64,000 bases of DNA from Bagarius yarrelli (GCA_005784505.1 VCAZ01000035.1:3011001-3075000); one strand, 5' to 3'. Shown: positions 11,401-26,214, counted from the first letter of the stretch. Notes: generated by a model not told the origin, from the sequence alone. Program-made: numbers and translations.

Positions 11401-14400
11401 ATACACTGGTACTGTTACTATATAAATGTATTACCTCATGTGAGGAAGTGGTGGCTTAGTGTTTAAGGCGTTGGACTGATACCAGAAAGACCGGGGTTTG
11501 ATTTCCAGCACCACTAAGCCACCACTAAGCTAGTTTGTATACACAGCTTAAAGTAGGATGGAGTATATGTAACACTGAATGAAAGGTTACGAAGTGTGTA
11601 AGACCTACTTGTTTGTTTCGTCAGAACTAACATGTCCGTATGAAGTATGTATGCCTGACGTGGAGAAAATTGTGGCTCAAGCAGGTCGGAGCGAGTGTCA
11701 AACCTACAGTACAATGTTAGCAGCAGATGTCTCTGGTACCAGTCATTTTTGTGAAGAACCAAAAAACAAAACAAATGATAACACAATGTGTATTAAATTA
11801 CTTATAAAATGTAATTTAGTTGAGACAGAATCATGAAATCCAGTCATAAACACGGAATTTACTGTAAAGAATATCGGCCGATATATCGAAATCCGATTTT
11901 TAAAACTTCCTAATATTGGTATCGGCATCGGAACTTAAATATGTATCGGTCGGACTCTGGTGTTTAAATAAACTGCACAAAGGTTTGATTGGCGGTATGC
12001 AGGTACTGGGGAAAGCTAGGGGAAAGTAATAGCGCAGGGGTTAAGGTGTCGGACTGCTAATTGGAAAATCAGGGTTCGAATTCCAGCACCACCAACCACT
12101 GCTGGGCCCCTTACCACTGCTTTGTCTTAGGCATCCCAAAAATAAATGTAAATTTAAAAACTGTTGTCTTCATTCTGTGGTCGGTGCTCGCTAGCCAGGG
12201 GTAAACAATTTAAAGTAACAGAATAAATTAGCTGTTTGGTCATATCTGAATTTGGCGTTATGCTGAAAAAAAATCTGTCTGTCTGGATGCAGAATGTTGC
12301 CAGTTCAGCTGGGAAACTTTCCACTCGGCGATATTTTCCTTTTCGCAAGATGTAGTTGAAACAGCATAATGTACCGGCTCATAATGTGTACTTTGATTTT
12401 ATTGCCCGTCCAAGCAGCTTAATCAAGACAGCACACATGACCCAGGACACTAAAATCGTGTCAGTCTGCTTAATGACATCAGTGCAGGTCACGTTTTTCA
12501 CAGGGTCATAAGGTCATGTTAAATGTGGAACAAAAAATAAGTATCTGCTAAAGAGAAGATTTAGTGTCCCTAATTCGGGGTCACAGGGATCTGCTGGAGT
12601 CTATCCCAGCCATCTCTGAAAGGGTAAAAGGCAGAAGGGGTACCCTGGACAGGTCACCAGTCCATCACTGGGCCACACACAGTCACACTCACTCCTATGA
12701 GCAATTTAGAATCACTGATCAATCTAACATACATGTTTTTGGACTGTGGAAGAAAACCGGAGGAACCCGGAGTAAACCCACACAAAAAGAAAGACCCCTG
12801 ACTGGGAATCGAACCCGGGACCTTCTTGCTGTGAGACAACAGTGCTATGTTGAAATAATTGAACTTGTTTTAATGTGTACTAAGAATAATGTGTGCTCAG
12901 TTTAATGAATGAAAAGAGTTCAATGAATGTTTATTGCTAATAAACTGTGTTTTAATTCAGAGAGCTGATACTAGCACATACTAGCAACCCACATGGATAA
13001 ACTTCTAAAAAATAAAAAATAAAAATGGCTTGTATACTAAATAATTACTCTTACTCTTTATTTATTTTTTTGTTAAGATGACGAAGACCTGTACATCCAG
13101 CAAGCGGCTGTGTTTATTGAAGATGCCGTTCAGGTAATTCAGATACCTCCCAATATTATTATATATTATATAGTCTACATATGTTTTGTCCTGTTTTAAC
13201 CCTTTGTATTACAAGTGCTTTTTTTCTTTACAGTATCGGTCCATCAATCACAAAGTTGACCTGGGATCTTTGACCTTATACCGATGGTATTACTCCAGGA
13301 TATGTCAGTGGTAAGAGCAAGTTTTAACTAGTTTAATGATTTACTAGTTGGATAAAGAAGTGTGTCACCCATGTTCTCTGGTGTAGGTTTCATTTTTCTC
13401 CTTGATCAAGACCTGATCTATTGTAGGGCTGTGTAAAAATATTGATACAGCTAGCTATCGCAATATTTTTTAAAACTGATTTACGTTCAGGTTAATATTT
13501 AATTCAGACCTTCAGTTTGTGTCAAACGACTTCCTCCTCTGCTCCTGTAGTTGGCGCTGATACATACAGCCCATTGTTAAAGAAACAAGCATGGGGGGAA
13601 AAAAACAAGAGTGCCTCCTACTTTATATTTGTATTTGTTTAACTTTTTTTTATATAAAGTATTGCGATACATATTGTATTGCAATATATTGTGATGTATC
13701 GTATCGCGAGGCCCTTTGCCAATACGCAACCCTAATCTATTGTATGATACATTAACACAATAAAAAATAATGCCAGCATATAAAACTACCAAACACCGTC
13801 CCATCCTTGCCCCCATCCCATCCACCTTTTACTCAGAAACAAGTCTGCACAGACAAAACACTAACCACCACTTGACAGATTAAAATAGTGGAGAAGTAAT
13901 GCAAAATATGGACTTTTAAATTACTCTTTTTACTAGTTAATGTTGCTTAGTGATGGCGTGAAACTTTTGAATTAATTTTTTAATTCTATTTTATTTTTAA
14001 ACATTTATAACTAGTTAACAAAAGGTAACAAGTATTTATATTTGCACATTAAGCCAATATATTAAGCCAATATGCATAACCTATAAAATTAGCTACAGGT
14101 GCGTTTATTAACATGTATATATTATTTTGTGTGTGTGTGTGTATGTTTGTGTGTAATAAAGGGGTCTTGGTTTCACCATAGCTGTGATTCTGGCTTTGGC
14201 CTTTGTGGAGAAACCTTCCTCGATCACATACACTTCAGATCCTCGCTTTAGACCTGAGCCTTGGGAGCCGCCCTGTGGTCTCACCGAGGCCATAGAGATA
14301 ATCTGCCTCTGCATCTTCACCTTAGACGTAGTGGTTAAGGTATATTATCATCTATTATTACATAAAATAAAAGGGTACAGTAGCTTAATGGTCGAATTGT

Positions 14401-15576
14401 TAGCTAAATGATCAGAAGGTTGCAGGTCAAATTCCCAGGTCTGCTATTGGTCAAGTCGTTATTGGTCTACGTTAATGATTTGGCCCCTGGAGTAAACAGA
14501 TTTCAGGGCTTTGCAACTGTGCCATCTTGAGACTGGACGGGCTTGAACCCCGACCCTCCAGTTAATAATCTGATGCCTTAACCATTTGAGCTACCACTGC
14601 CCACAAGCCAGGCCATTAACCCTTAACTGCCCAGCTATATAAATGGCATAAATGCCACTGAGGGTGTTTATCAAATGCCATAAAACGTATAAAATACTAA
14701 AAAATGTAAAAAATATTTACAATATAGAACCAACAGTCCCGGAACCAACGGACATCGGACAGAGGAGTAGTGTCCGAATAGAATACCAATATGCCGTGTG
14801 TAGTGAACAAAGTCCGTTAGTTCCAAAATTGACCGATGTTGCACCAATATATCTGTTAGTTCCAAAAAAAAAAAAGAAGACCACAAAAAAAACCCTTAAT
14901 TTAAATCAACTGACCATTAAATTTAAAGGATGACCCCTCCATCCCCCCAAGTTTGTTAAAGATATAATTTTCTGTATGTACATGTGTTCAACACTGCATT
15001 CGTTATGCGTAAGTAAATTTCTGCCCCACAGAGTTATCTGATCGGATGGGAGGAGTTCCGTACCAACAAATGGCTAATCGGCTACGTGCTGGTTATCGCT
15101 GTTTCAGTCGTCGACTGTATGGTCAGTTTTAGCATGCTGTGTGGTACGGTAAGTTAATCCGATAAAAAAAAACCTGATCGCACATTTCGTATAAATTCAC
15201 GTCATACAGCCCACAGAATCAGTACAGATCTTGTTGCTGAATAATGCTTATGCTTGCTTTTTATATTTCCACATGCAGACCATACGACTCCGAAGACTAA
15301 TTCGGCCATTTTTTCTCTTGCAAAATTCCTCCTTGATGAAGAAAACTCTTAAGTGTATCAAACGGACACTTCCGGAAATAGCGAGGTGAGAACATGACAT
15401 TGATATGCCCTCTTATTGCAGGGTTTGTGTCTTTGAAAGTTTTTATTGTACAAACAGGGGCGGCCCATGACATAGCACGTTGTGTAACTGTTGTGTGAGT
15501 CTCCTAGTTATTTATTATCTTAATTTATTTACTACTTATGCTTATGTATTTGTTTAGTATTAATGTTCTTTGTGGT

Positions 15577-15619
<43 letters not shown>

Positions 15620-16272
15620 GAAAGAAAAAAAGTGTATAGGGTGGGGTGATTGAATAGGGGGTCGCAAATTTACAATCTTGTCTGGGGCGCCACCAGACTC
15701 TGTACAAATATAGTCTTACTTTTGTTTGATTGGTTGAATTTAACAGATTGCAACCCAGAAATTGGGTAATAATTTTTATTTTAAACTTTATAAGCAGTTA
15801 AATCAGGAGGACAAATGTTGCTTGTTTGACAGAAAGACAAGGGTTCATTTGTCACCTGTCTGTATGATTGAATTATTCTAGATGTATAAATAAAAAAAAA
15901 AAATGAATATGCATAGCTAAAAAAAGGATGATTTACATTTACTCAACCTGTCAAACAGTTTCTTTACTGATGAGAGTAAAAGCAAAGGCAAACCTCCATC
16001 TTCCTCCGTTTGTTTCCCAGTGTGATCCTGCTTCTGGCTCTTCATCTCTGCTTATTTACCATGATTGGTATGCTGATCTTCCCCAAATCGGAGGTATGGG
16101 CAAATAATACAGACCTCATTTACTCTTTTTTTTTTTAACACAGATACCTAAACATCCTCAAGATGTAAAAAATTAAATTGTATAATGTTTTTGGAAGAGG
16201 ATTTTATCTGTACTGTATGTTGGTTTGACTCAGTGGTTCCCAAACTGGGAGGGGGGGGGAGTTATAGTAAAG

Positions 16273-16305
<33 letters not shown>

Positions 16306-18233
16306 CGCTAGTGTAAAGTCGGCAGTTTTTTATAGGGATGCGGCAAAAAACTTGAAAGAGAAAAATGTTTGAAATTTGAGCTGAAAATATGTCTTTCCGT
16401 GCCGCACCGACGGGCGGGGTTAAACATGTAGATTCCACTGTCCTTCTAGCCGTCGTTACTGCGCGGTGTAACGAGAGAGCCCCCATCTCTTCAAATGAAA
16501 TGATATTATCGCTCTTTGTATTTCCTGCATTTCGTATTTCCATTATTGCTAGTAATGCGCCCGAATTGGTGGTTGCTTCCTCACCAGTATGTCTGGGTCG
16601 TTACTATCAGCTGCTGAAGGTGAATCAGTGACACTCGCTCGTTTTTTGTGGAGGACGAATCACAATTTTCTGGTAGAAAAAGTTTGGGAACCACTGGTTT
16701 CATTGATGAGATTATTACTGATCGAAGTATGGAATGTGTTCTGTAATGTGTCGATAGGATTCATCGAAGAACGGCGAATGGGATGCTTACTTCAAAAATC
16801 TGCCTAAATCCTTGTCCTCACTGCTCGTGCTGCTGACCACGGCTAATAACCCAGACGGTACAAAGTCTTACTATGTGTCATGACTCACGTTATTCTGTTA
16901 TGAATCATGTGTGTGGTGTCCTGGGAAAACTGTTCATATGGTCAGATTTTTACATTTTTAACCAAGTACAGTGATGGCAGTGACCAGGATTTTTTTCAAT
17001 TTCAGGTTAACTGTTTTAACGAGACATTAAGATCCTGCACTTATCTTTTATATCGCTGACTTTAAATCGACATTACTGCCAATCGGTAGAGGGTTTACAC
17101 TAAGGAGATTCGATAATAACACCGGTGCCTTGACGGCTTTAATTCGTTCTGTGACGGAGCTCGTAACTCAAATTACTCGTATGTCAAATCAATTTTCCCA
17201 TTGAAATTAATAGAAATGCCATTAATCCGTTCTGGGTCCCCAAAAAACACTGCATGTTTTTTTTAGTTACATGTTTTTAAATAGTATAAGTATAATGTAT
17301 AATGTACAGCATTTACCTTGGAGATCAGACGACTCCACTTGCTAATGCGCATGTCTGATTAGCTATCGAGTGAGACACGGGATGCTGGACTAATGTTACG
17401 GCGTTTACTACGCCGTTCACTACGTCAACTAGCGGTTCAGTGTCTGGAGCTGCCTCGTAACCTGAAATTTAACTCAAAGCAGAAATCGGATATAAAAGAC
17501 GACTCGTATCTCTAAAAACTCGTTAGTTGTGACACTCGTATGTCAAAGATACCACTGTACTTTGATTTACAGTCATTATCCACATGATCACATGACCCTG
17601 GCCATTCCTTGCCCTGATCATCTTTATATAAATTAATCATGAATCAAGTAAAAAAAAAATTTAACAAGAACCAAGCTGCTATTGCTGGGCCCCTAAGCAG
17701 GGCCCCTTAATCCTCAATCACTCAGTTGGATAAAAATTTTTTAAAAATAAATTTACATTTACAGCATTTAGCAGACGTCCTTATCCGGAGCGACTTACAT
17801 GCAACTCTTTTATATAACTGAGCATTTAGGGGGTTAGGGGCCTTGCTCAGGAATTGAACCCCGATCTACCAATTAGCAGTCCCCAACTCTTTAAAACCTC
17901 TACGCCACCACTTCCCCAATAAATGTCGATCATGATAAGAGCGGAATGTAAATGTAGACACCTAATTCTTCCATACAAACGGAAATGATCAGTCTTGTGT
18001 CTATTACATAATGGCGGGTTTAATCACCAAGTTGTTGATTGAAAGACCTGGAAGACCTGAGTTTAAGCCCCACCACCACCAGTCAGCCACTGTTGGGTCC
18101 TTAAGCAATCTATTAACCCTTTCTGCTCCAGAGGTGCTGTATCATAGTTGACCCTGTGCCCTGCCCCCAACTTTCTAAGATCTGATATGCGAAGAAATAA
18201 AATTTTAGAGAATGTGACAAATAGAGACATTTG

Positions 18234-18275
<42 letters not shown>

Positions 18276-21200
18276 CATCTATCCATCTATCCATCCATCC
18301 ATCCATCCATCCATCCATCCATCCATCCATCCATCCATCCATCCATCCATCCATCCATCCATCCATCCATCCATCCATCCATCCATCCATCCAGCCAGCC
18401 AGCCAGCCAGCCAGCCAGCTCTTGATTTAAAGCTGGCATCCATTGTTTAGGGAAAAAACACACACTAGCAAAATTTGAAAGCTCTTTAAGCAGACCAACA
18501 ACATTACAATAGTATTAACAATGTTAAACTGACTTCATACTTCATACTACACATTTGATGGGTTTCCCCAGACCGGCACACATTTAGTTCCATGGAAATT
18601 GTGCACCCACCGTCCAGTTCTCAGTGGCTGCTGTGACACACGTTGCAGTATTGAAAACATTTATAAACAACAACTGGAAAATTTGACACGTTTCCATGCA
18701 AAGATGCGAATTACACTTATGCACAGAACTGGAATATAACATAAAACATTTGCGGAAACAGCACCGTTTCCATCCAATGAGTCAAAGAGAACAAACTCGT
18801 CAGTTCCTTATAAACTGGCGCCAAATTTCGAAAGGAAACATTTGATTTTCTCGCTCTGTTGAAGTTTTTTTATCACATCTTTCTTATATATTACATTACA
18901 AAACCGGTCAGACTTCATACGCTGATTTTGTTATTACAGGATCTGTTGAAGCAAAATCAAATCCCTTTTTTTATTGTGTTTTCGCTGTAGGTTATGTACA
19001 TTTTTTTCTTGACGAATTAAACGGTCTGGTATTTCCATCCAGCGTTTTTTTTTTTTTTTATGCGACAGTCCAAAATGTGCCTAACGATAGGAAACATAGC
19101 TCCTCATCACCATATTTCCACTTCTGCAACCACCAGACTTTACATTTGTTTAATTGGTGATGATGTGTTGATTCATTTACATTTCTGGCTTTATTGCATT
19201 GCACATGTTTATATTAATGCGCATGCGTGTGTATGCTATAGTTTCAATATCATAATTTACAAAAGCACAAGTTAAGCAAAATGTTTGTTAACATTTCATT
19301 TACATTTACAGCATTTGACAGACGTCCTTATCCAGAGCGACTTACATTTATCACTCTTATACAACTGAGCAATTGGGGGTTAATGGCCTTTCTTACAGCG
19401 ACAGCTTTGTCGAACCCCGATCTTCCAATTAGCAGTCCAACACCTTAACCACTGCTCTACCACGTCCCTCTTTTCCATTCACTTTTACAAATTCTGTAAT
19501 TTGGTAGACGCCCTTATCCAGAGCGACGAGGAGAACATGCAAACTTCACACAGAAAGACCCCTGCCTGGAAATCGAACCCGGGCCTTCTTTCTGTGAGGC
19601 AACAGTGCTAACCACTAAGCCACCGTGCTATTATACATTGTATATTTAACACACTTACTTATTTACATTTCACACCTGTAAATACATCATTGTCCCTATT
19701 ATACAGTATATTGTGTTTTTGCTGTTCTGTAAATTGTCTTTGTTTATGATTCCTTTCATTATCTGTGTCCTGTCCTGTTGCTGTCATTTTGTTGCACTGT
19801 GGAGCGACAGATTCCTCGTTTACCTGACAGTTAAGCTCATTTTGATCTTGATTCCGATTCTGAACTGTTTTCCTTTCTTTTTTTCTGCCGACAGTGATGG
19901 TTCCTGCGTACTCACTGAATCGGGGATATACCATCTTTTTTATACTTTTCAGCGTCTGCGGTAAGTTTCATCCAACCTGTCCTGTTAGGTACTACAGCTG
20001 TTTTTATTAAATAATAAACAAATAAACATGTATTGGGATATTAAAACATTTTCCCTCCATACAGGAACGTATATCCTAATGAATTTGCTCACTGCTATCA
20101 TCTACAACCAGTTCCGAGGCTATTTATTGGTAAGTGACGGTTTTGCATTGATTTCGACTTTCTTGAATTACTTGAATGAATTTCTCCTCTTTGGCTTCTG
20201 GCTCGTTTCCACTGCAGATGTCGGTGCAGGCGTCCATTTTAAGACGGCGTTTGGGGATCAGGGCAGCGTTTAAGGTGTTGTGCTGTCCGGGTCAAAGCTA
20301 CGACGATCATCCTGACGATCATGTGTAAGTTACAGCACGTGTCTATTGCAAGACTTAGATTTCGATAGGGACAATGTTCATTCATGTTGTATAACAGCAC
20401 CCAGGGCGACCCGTGGCACAGGCGACATAGGCAGCGGGTCCATCCTGCGCTCCTACACCCATATATTAAGCAAAAAATATTTCTGTCAGTTAACAAAATT
20501 TATTAATGACTTTGCAAAGAAATCTGGGCGTGTTCAGTTTTAAGACTGATCTGTAATTTAGTGCACTTTTTGTTGATTTGCATGTTGTGTAACTGTTGTG
20601 TGAGTCTTCTAGTCAAATTTGTTTGTTATTTATTATCACAATTTGTTTACTACTTATTCTTAATGCTTATTTATTTATGTATTTGTTTACTATTTTGTTA
20701 TGTTAGTAAAGGTTTAGAAAATCTGCATTTTTTGGGATTTTTTGTGATATTGTGTGTGTGTGTGTGTGTATGGAGGGGGTTGGGGGTTGAATCTCACCTA
20801 GGGCGCCACCAGATCCTGGGACGGCTCTGACAGAACCTTAATTAAAAGTTCCAGCTCTATTTTTTTAATGTAGCTGGCACAGCTTGTAATAAATTGATTT
20901 ACAAGCAGGTTATTTAAAGTTATTTCCCGTAAAAAGACATTTATTAAATATTTCTAATCTTATTAAATATTTCTACAATCTAAAGAATCTACAATGTACA
21001 TTACCTACAACCGAAATTGCATTATTTCATACTTAAAAGTATGTAAAAATAAGTATGTGAGGTAGTGAAGTAGTATGTTCTAATCATTATAGTATGGGGA
21101 GTATAGTAAGTTCCAGGATGATCTACTACTTGCACAAGGATTCTAAAGTATGCATATGATGGACATCATTATAAGAGGAAGAAAATGCCTCGGGACATTT

Positions 21201-24200
21201 ACTTTTACATCATATCACATATCACACTAGGCGTCATACTACTGTTGATTTTCTTATATTATCTTTATATTATATACTAGGGGTGTGATGAGACGCTTAT
21301 CCCATGAGACGAGACACAAGACTGGGTTTATGAGAATGAGACGAGATGTAATTTTTAGACTTTTTTTTTTTTTCATAAAAATCCTCAATAATAAAATATA
21401 GGGAAAAATAACCTTTTATTGAACTGAAAAACACAAAATGTCTTTTAAAAAATCAACTTGTATTTTATGAAATCCAACTTCTATTTTAATGAATTATATG
21501 CGGTAATTAACAATATATAAACAAAATGTTTTACCACAAACTGTTTTGTGCCCCATCCAATAATAATTTGTGTGGTGGCAGCTGTTAAACTCTGGTGAAA
21601 AAAAAAACAGCCACACTTCTCACCCAGCTGAGCAAACGAGTCCAGCGTGTAGTGAGGTTTATTTGATAAGCAGCTCAAATCCTGCCTCGCGCGCAGCCAC
21701 ATCCATATTACGCGCATTGTCTGTTACAATAGCGATGCAGATTGTGTTAGCAGAGGTTTACGGTATTTCTTTCTTAATGTTTGCATATTGTCTGTGTCTT
21801 GTCTGTCATTCTTTCGCCGTTTCTTTTTTCCACCGGGAAACCAAAATGTTGCCCCATAAAGAATTTTAAATGTGGTGGTGCATCTTCTATCGTTACATCT
21901 TCTATCGTTACATCTTCTATCGTTACATCTTCTATTGTTACATTCTCACAAGATCAGTCGGATAAAAGTGTATCTTGCGAGATCGCCTGTCACGAGATCT
22001 CGTCACACTCCTATTATATACCCTTATCCTATTATTTCCTTATGATTTAACCTCCCTAATCAGATTTTTTATTCTTTACATAACTGACATGTATCTGGTA
22101 TTTGTATGTGTTTTAGAAAGAGGGTTCGAGTGGACACGGTGCTGCAGGTCATGAGAAGAGTGCAGATGGCCTCATACTACAGGCAAGCTGTTATTAAGGT
22201 GAAATTACAAGATTTGTATAAAAAAGTTTCTCCGGGATCTGCCTGTGCTTGCGTGGGTTTACTCCGGGTTCTCCGGTTTCCTCCCACAGTCCAAAAACAT
22301 GTATGTTAGATTGATTAGTGATTCTAAATTGCCCATAGGAGTGAGTGCAAGTGTGTGTGTGGCCCTGTGATGGACTGGCGACCTGTCCAGGGTGTACCCC
22401 TCCTGCCTTTCACCCTTTAGAGACAGCTGGGATAGACTCCAGCAGATCCCTGTGACCCCGAATTAGGGAATAAGCGGGTATAAACGATGAATGAATGAAG
22501 TTTCTCCAGCACGGAAACGTTTCACTTCAGTTACTGTCATGTTTCTCAGGCTGCTCAGGAATTCAGGGATGGTTTTATCGACGGCGACGCCTTTCAGAGG
22601 CTGTTTAATGAGCTGGATAAGGAACACATCAAAGAGGTAATGTTCTCAAAGTCATTCATATACAGTAAATGAATCTAAATAATGTAGCTGTAAATCTTTA
22701 ATAGATTATAGAAATATTGGTAAATAATCATTTTTTGGCTGCATCTTCTGTAAACCAGCACCCACCAAAACCAGAGTACAGCTCCTTACTTCTACAATCG
22801 ATCCAGAACGTGTGCAGTCATTATTACCTCACGGTGACAGGAAACGTCGTAGCCCTCGCCAACGTCATCTGCATCTGTGTAAGAGTTTTTTTTTAATATG
22901 CAATAATAATTTTCTTTCTAATAAAGAGATGGGAATAGCTCGAATCTTTGATAATGTGCTTAAATTCATGTTTCCGTTATAGAGGTTTATGTGGTTTATA
23001 GTGGTTTATCTTGTGGTTATCATAAGAAACAACATGTTTAAAAAAGAGATGAGGATGTCTAAGGCCGCGTTTACACTGCAGGTTTCGATGCCCAATTCCG
23101 ATTTTGTGACTATATCTGTTATTTTTCATGACCCGCTTACGTCATCTATTAAAACTGACCTCGTACCCGATATCTGCATTTACACTATACACAGCATAAT
23201 GTAGACGTACTGACTGTAAAAGAAAATAATAACAACGTAATAATTAATGAACGCAATAAACTAAGACGAAATGATTATTCAGTATTTTACTTCCGCGCCA
23301 TATTTAATGAGGCTGTTACAATTATTGAATAATCGTATGATTGCAATTAGAGAACAGAAATTAATTGATATGCAAGATGTTGAGGTTTTCTTTGGGAGTG
23401 ACGAGGTTGGACAGGATTCGGAACGAGTTCATCAGGGGGGACGGCTCATGTTAGATGTTTTGGGGAGAAAGTCGGAGAAGCCAGATTGAGGTGGTTTGGA
23501 CAGGTCCAGAGGAGGGATAGTGAATATATCGGTAGGAGGATGTTAGAAATAAAGCTACCAGGCAGAAGGTAAAGAGGAAGACCAGAGAGGGGGTATATGG
23601 ATTTCTTCCAGAAATGATCAATTGTACAGGTATGTGGTGGGTGGGGAAAGTGGTGGCTTAGTGGTTAAGGTGTTGGACTGGTTCGATTCCCAGCTCTACC
23701 AAGCCACCACTGCTGGGCCCCTGAGCAAGGCCCTTAACCCCAATTGCTCAGTTGTATAAATAGGAGATAAATGTAAGTCGCTCTGGATAAGGACGACTGC
23801 CAAATGCTGTAAATGCATGTATTTACATATTATTAAATAAATGTCACTGCATATAGAAATTAAATGAAAATATAATTCTATGTTTGATTGTCTTTTGCAG
23901 ACTATTTTGGTGATGGATTCAGAAAAGACTGTAACTGAAAGGAATGATTTCTACATGGAGGTAAAGTTTTACTTTTGGGGAATTTGAGGTTATGGGCACT
24001 TTTTTTCTGATATGGAACAAAAAAGCACACATGACCGACTTAATCTTCATATATTTGACGAGTCGATTAACAATTCGGGTCGTAGCCCAGCAGATAATAA
24101 AGAGAATTTAAGCTTAAAAATGTCCTCATTATCCATAAATAAAAAATCAAATCAAATAGATAATGAAAACAAAAACCGAATAACAATGGAATAGATATAG

Positions 24201-26179
24201 GACAGTAAGAGTTCTACAAATAAATGTAAAAAAAAAAAAACTTTTCTAAAATTCATATATATATATATATATATTGCAATATAAAAAAAATGTCTCCAGG
24301 TGACTTGAATAAGTCTATTTGGAAAGAATTTGTGATTTTAGAATGATTTTATAAGTGAGTGTGTCTGTATAAAATATAATCCACAAAATATAATTAAAAT
24401 ACAATAGAACAAAGATGTAAATGAAATAAAGTGTTAAGTTATTCTGTAGATTCAGATACATGGAAAATCACGCTATATAGACTTAAATGTATAAATTAAA
24501 CACAATTAATCTTTGTTGAAGCTACAAAAATGATTTGTTTCCTGCGCCTGAATGCTTGAAATGTTTAAATAATAAACTTTCACTCGATTCTCATTCTCGT
24601 GTTCTCAGCGACACTGCAGTCGACTATAATCCTGACTCGATTACACATCCTGTACCGTGACTATATTAGATTTTACATCTACATTTACGACATTTGGCAG
24701 ACGTCCTTATCCAGAGCGACTTATTTTTTATCTCTTTTATACAACCGAGCAATTAGGAGTTAGGGGCCTTGCTCAGGGGCCCAGCAGTGGTAACTTAGTG
24801 GTGCTAGGAATCGAACCCTGATCTTTCAATTAGCAGTCCAACACCCTAAATACTGCCCTACTTCAACTTCCCCTGATACACAAATTGCGATACATTGTGT
24901 AGCCGTTGTGTGAGGTAACATGAGCCAATCAGCCTCTTGGATAGACTGTAAGAAAACAATATTATAAAATTATAACTTGTTTACATAAAAAAATTACACA
25001 TTATTTAATAGATTTCAGTGGATATAAAAATAAAATAATATAAAATTCAATACCGATACAGAAAAATGAATTTATTATTGCAACATTGACGTGATGTTTA
25101 TTTTATTGTGTATTATTATTAGACTGATGCTCCATTTTGAATTTGTTTGCGTATTTTTTGCACCCAATGGGCTGTTTTTTCTGTTTATACAGGTCATTAA
25201 TTGGGTGTTTATCATCTACTACCTGATCGAGATGATGCTGAAACTGGTTGCTTTCGGTTGGAGGGGTTACCTGTCCTACAGAAATAACATCTTTGATGGG
25301 TTCTTCACCATCCTTCTGCTGGTGTGTAAATATATCCACAGTATATCGATTTATTTCTTTAAAAATAGTGTGTTTTATAAAGATAGATTTAATAGTTTAT
25401 CGTTTGCAAATGTTTTTTTATTTTTTTTCCAGATTCTCCAGGTTACTATATTTGTCATGTTCAGGATTACCGGTCCAAAATCGTAAGTGGGATTTCACTG
25501 ACACATCCTATCAAAATGCTGCTATTCTGACACTACTAATCTTTCCTGTTTGTTCTGTTGTCTTTTGGTGCTGGTCTGTCGTTCCCAGGATGCCGAGTCA
25601 GCACGGGGACATATCCTTGTGGGAAATGGTGCGACTGGTAAACATGCTGATTGTCTTCCGCTTCCTCAGGATCATTCCAGAAATCAAGGTCAGCAGCACA
25701 CACCTTTTTTTTATTTTTTTTTTTAACTAAAAATCTTGTGTAATAATCATGCCAACTTTTTCAGTCCACCTTCTGCACCTGCGACGGTCACATCGCAACC
25801 CTGAATCTGAGTTATCTGCATGCTAAAAATATTTACTGTTGATTTTTACTATTTACAGACGATTAAAGCTCCATATGTTGTACATGACATCCTATTGTTT
25901 CCGTTATTGTTGTGGAACATCACGAAACAAGTTAGTTCCTGTTATCACTTCTGTTTTAGCAGCTCTGACACTTGCTCCAGTTGCTCCATCACTCGTCTCC
26001 CTGTCTCTTTCTCTTAAAGTTAATAAGACTAAAGGTAACTTCTCTGTCCTATCTGAGGTGGAGAACTTACTGATAATTACAAAGCACTGATATTAGAGAC
26101 TCCTTAAATAACTTTTTGTACCTGTTCAGTTGAAGTTCCAACATCATGTTACATTTGGGGTTTCATTTGTATATTCGAT

Positions 26180-26214
<35 letters not shown>

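Noticed and set aside
21481..21717. 78-codon minus-strand frame as hAT transposase
   Set aside because: It lies in the 21278 hAT element but shows no zinc-finger or dimerisation motif and is too short to call.
25091..25486. 131-codon ORF as a separate gene
   Set aside because: It contains TPCN2 exons 16 and 17 read through intron sequence; the spliced gene explains it.
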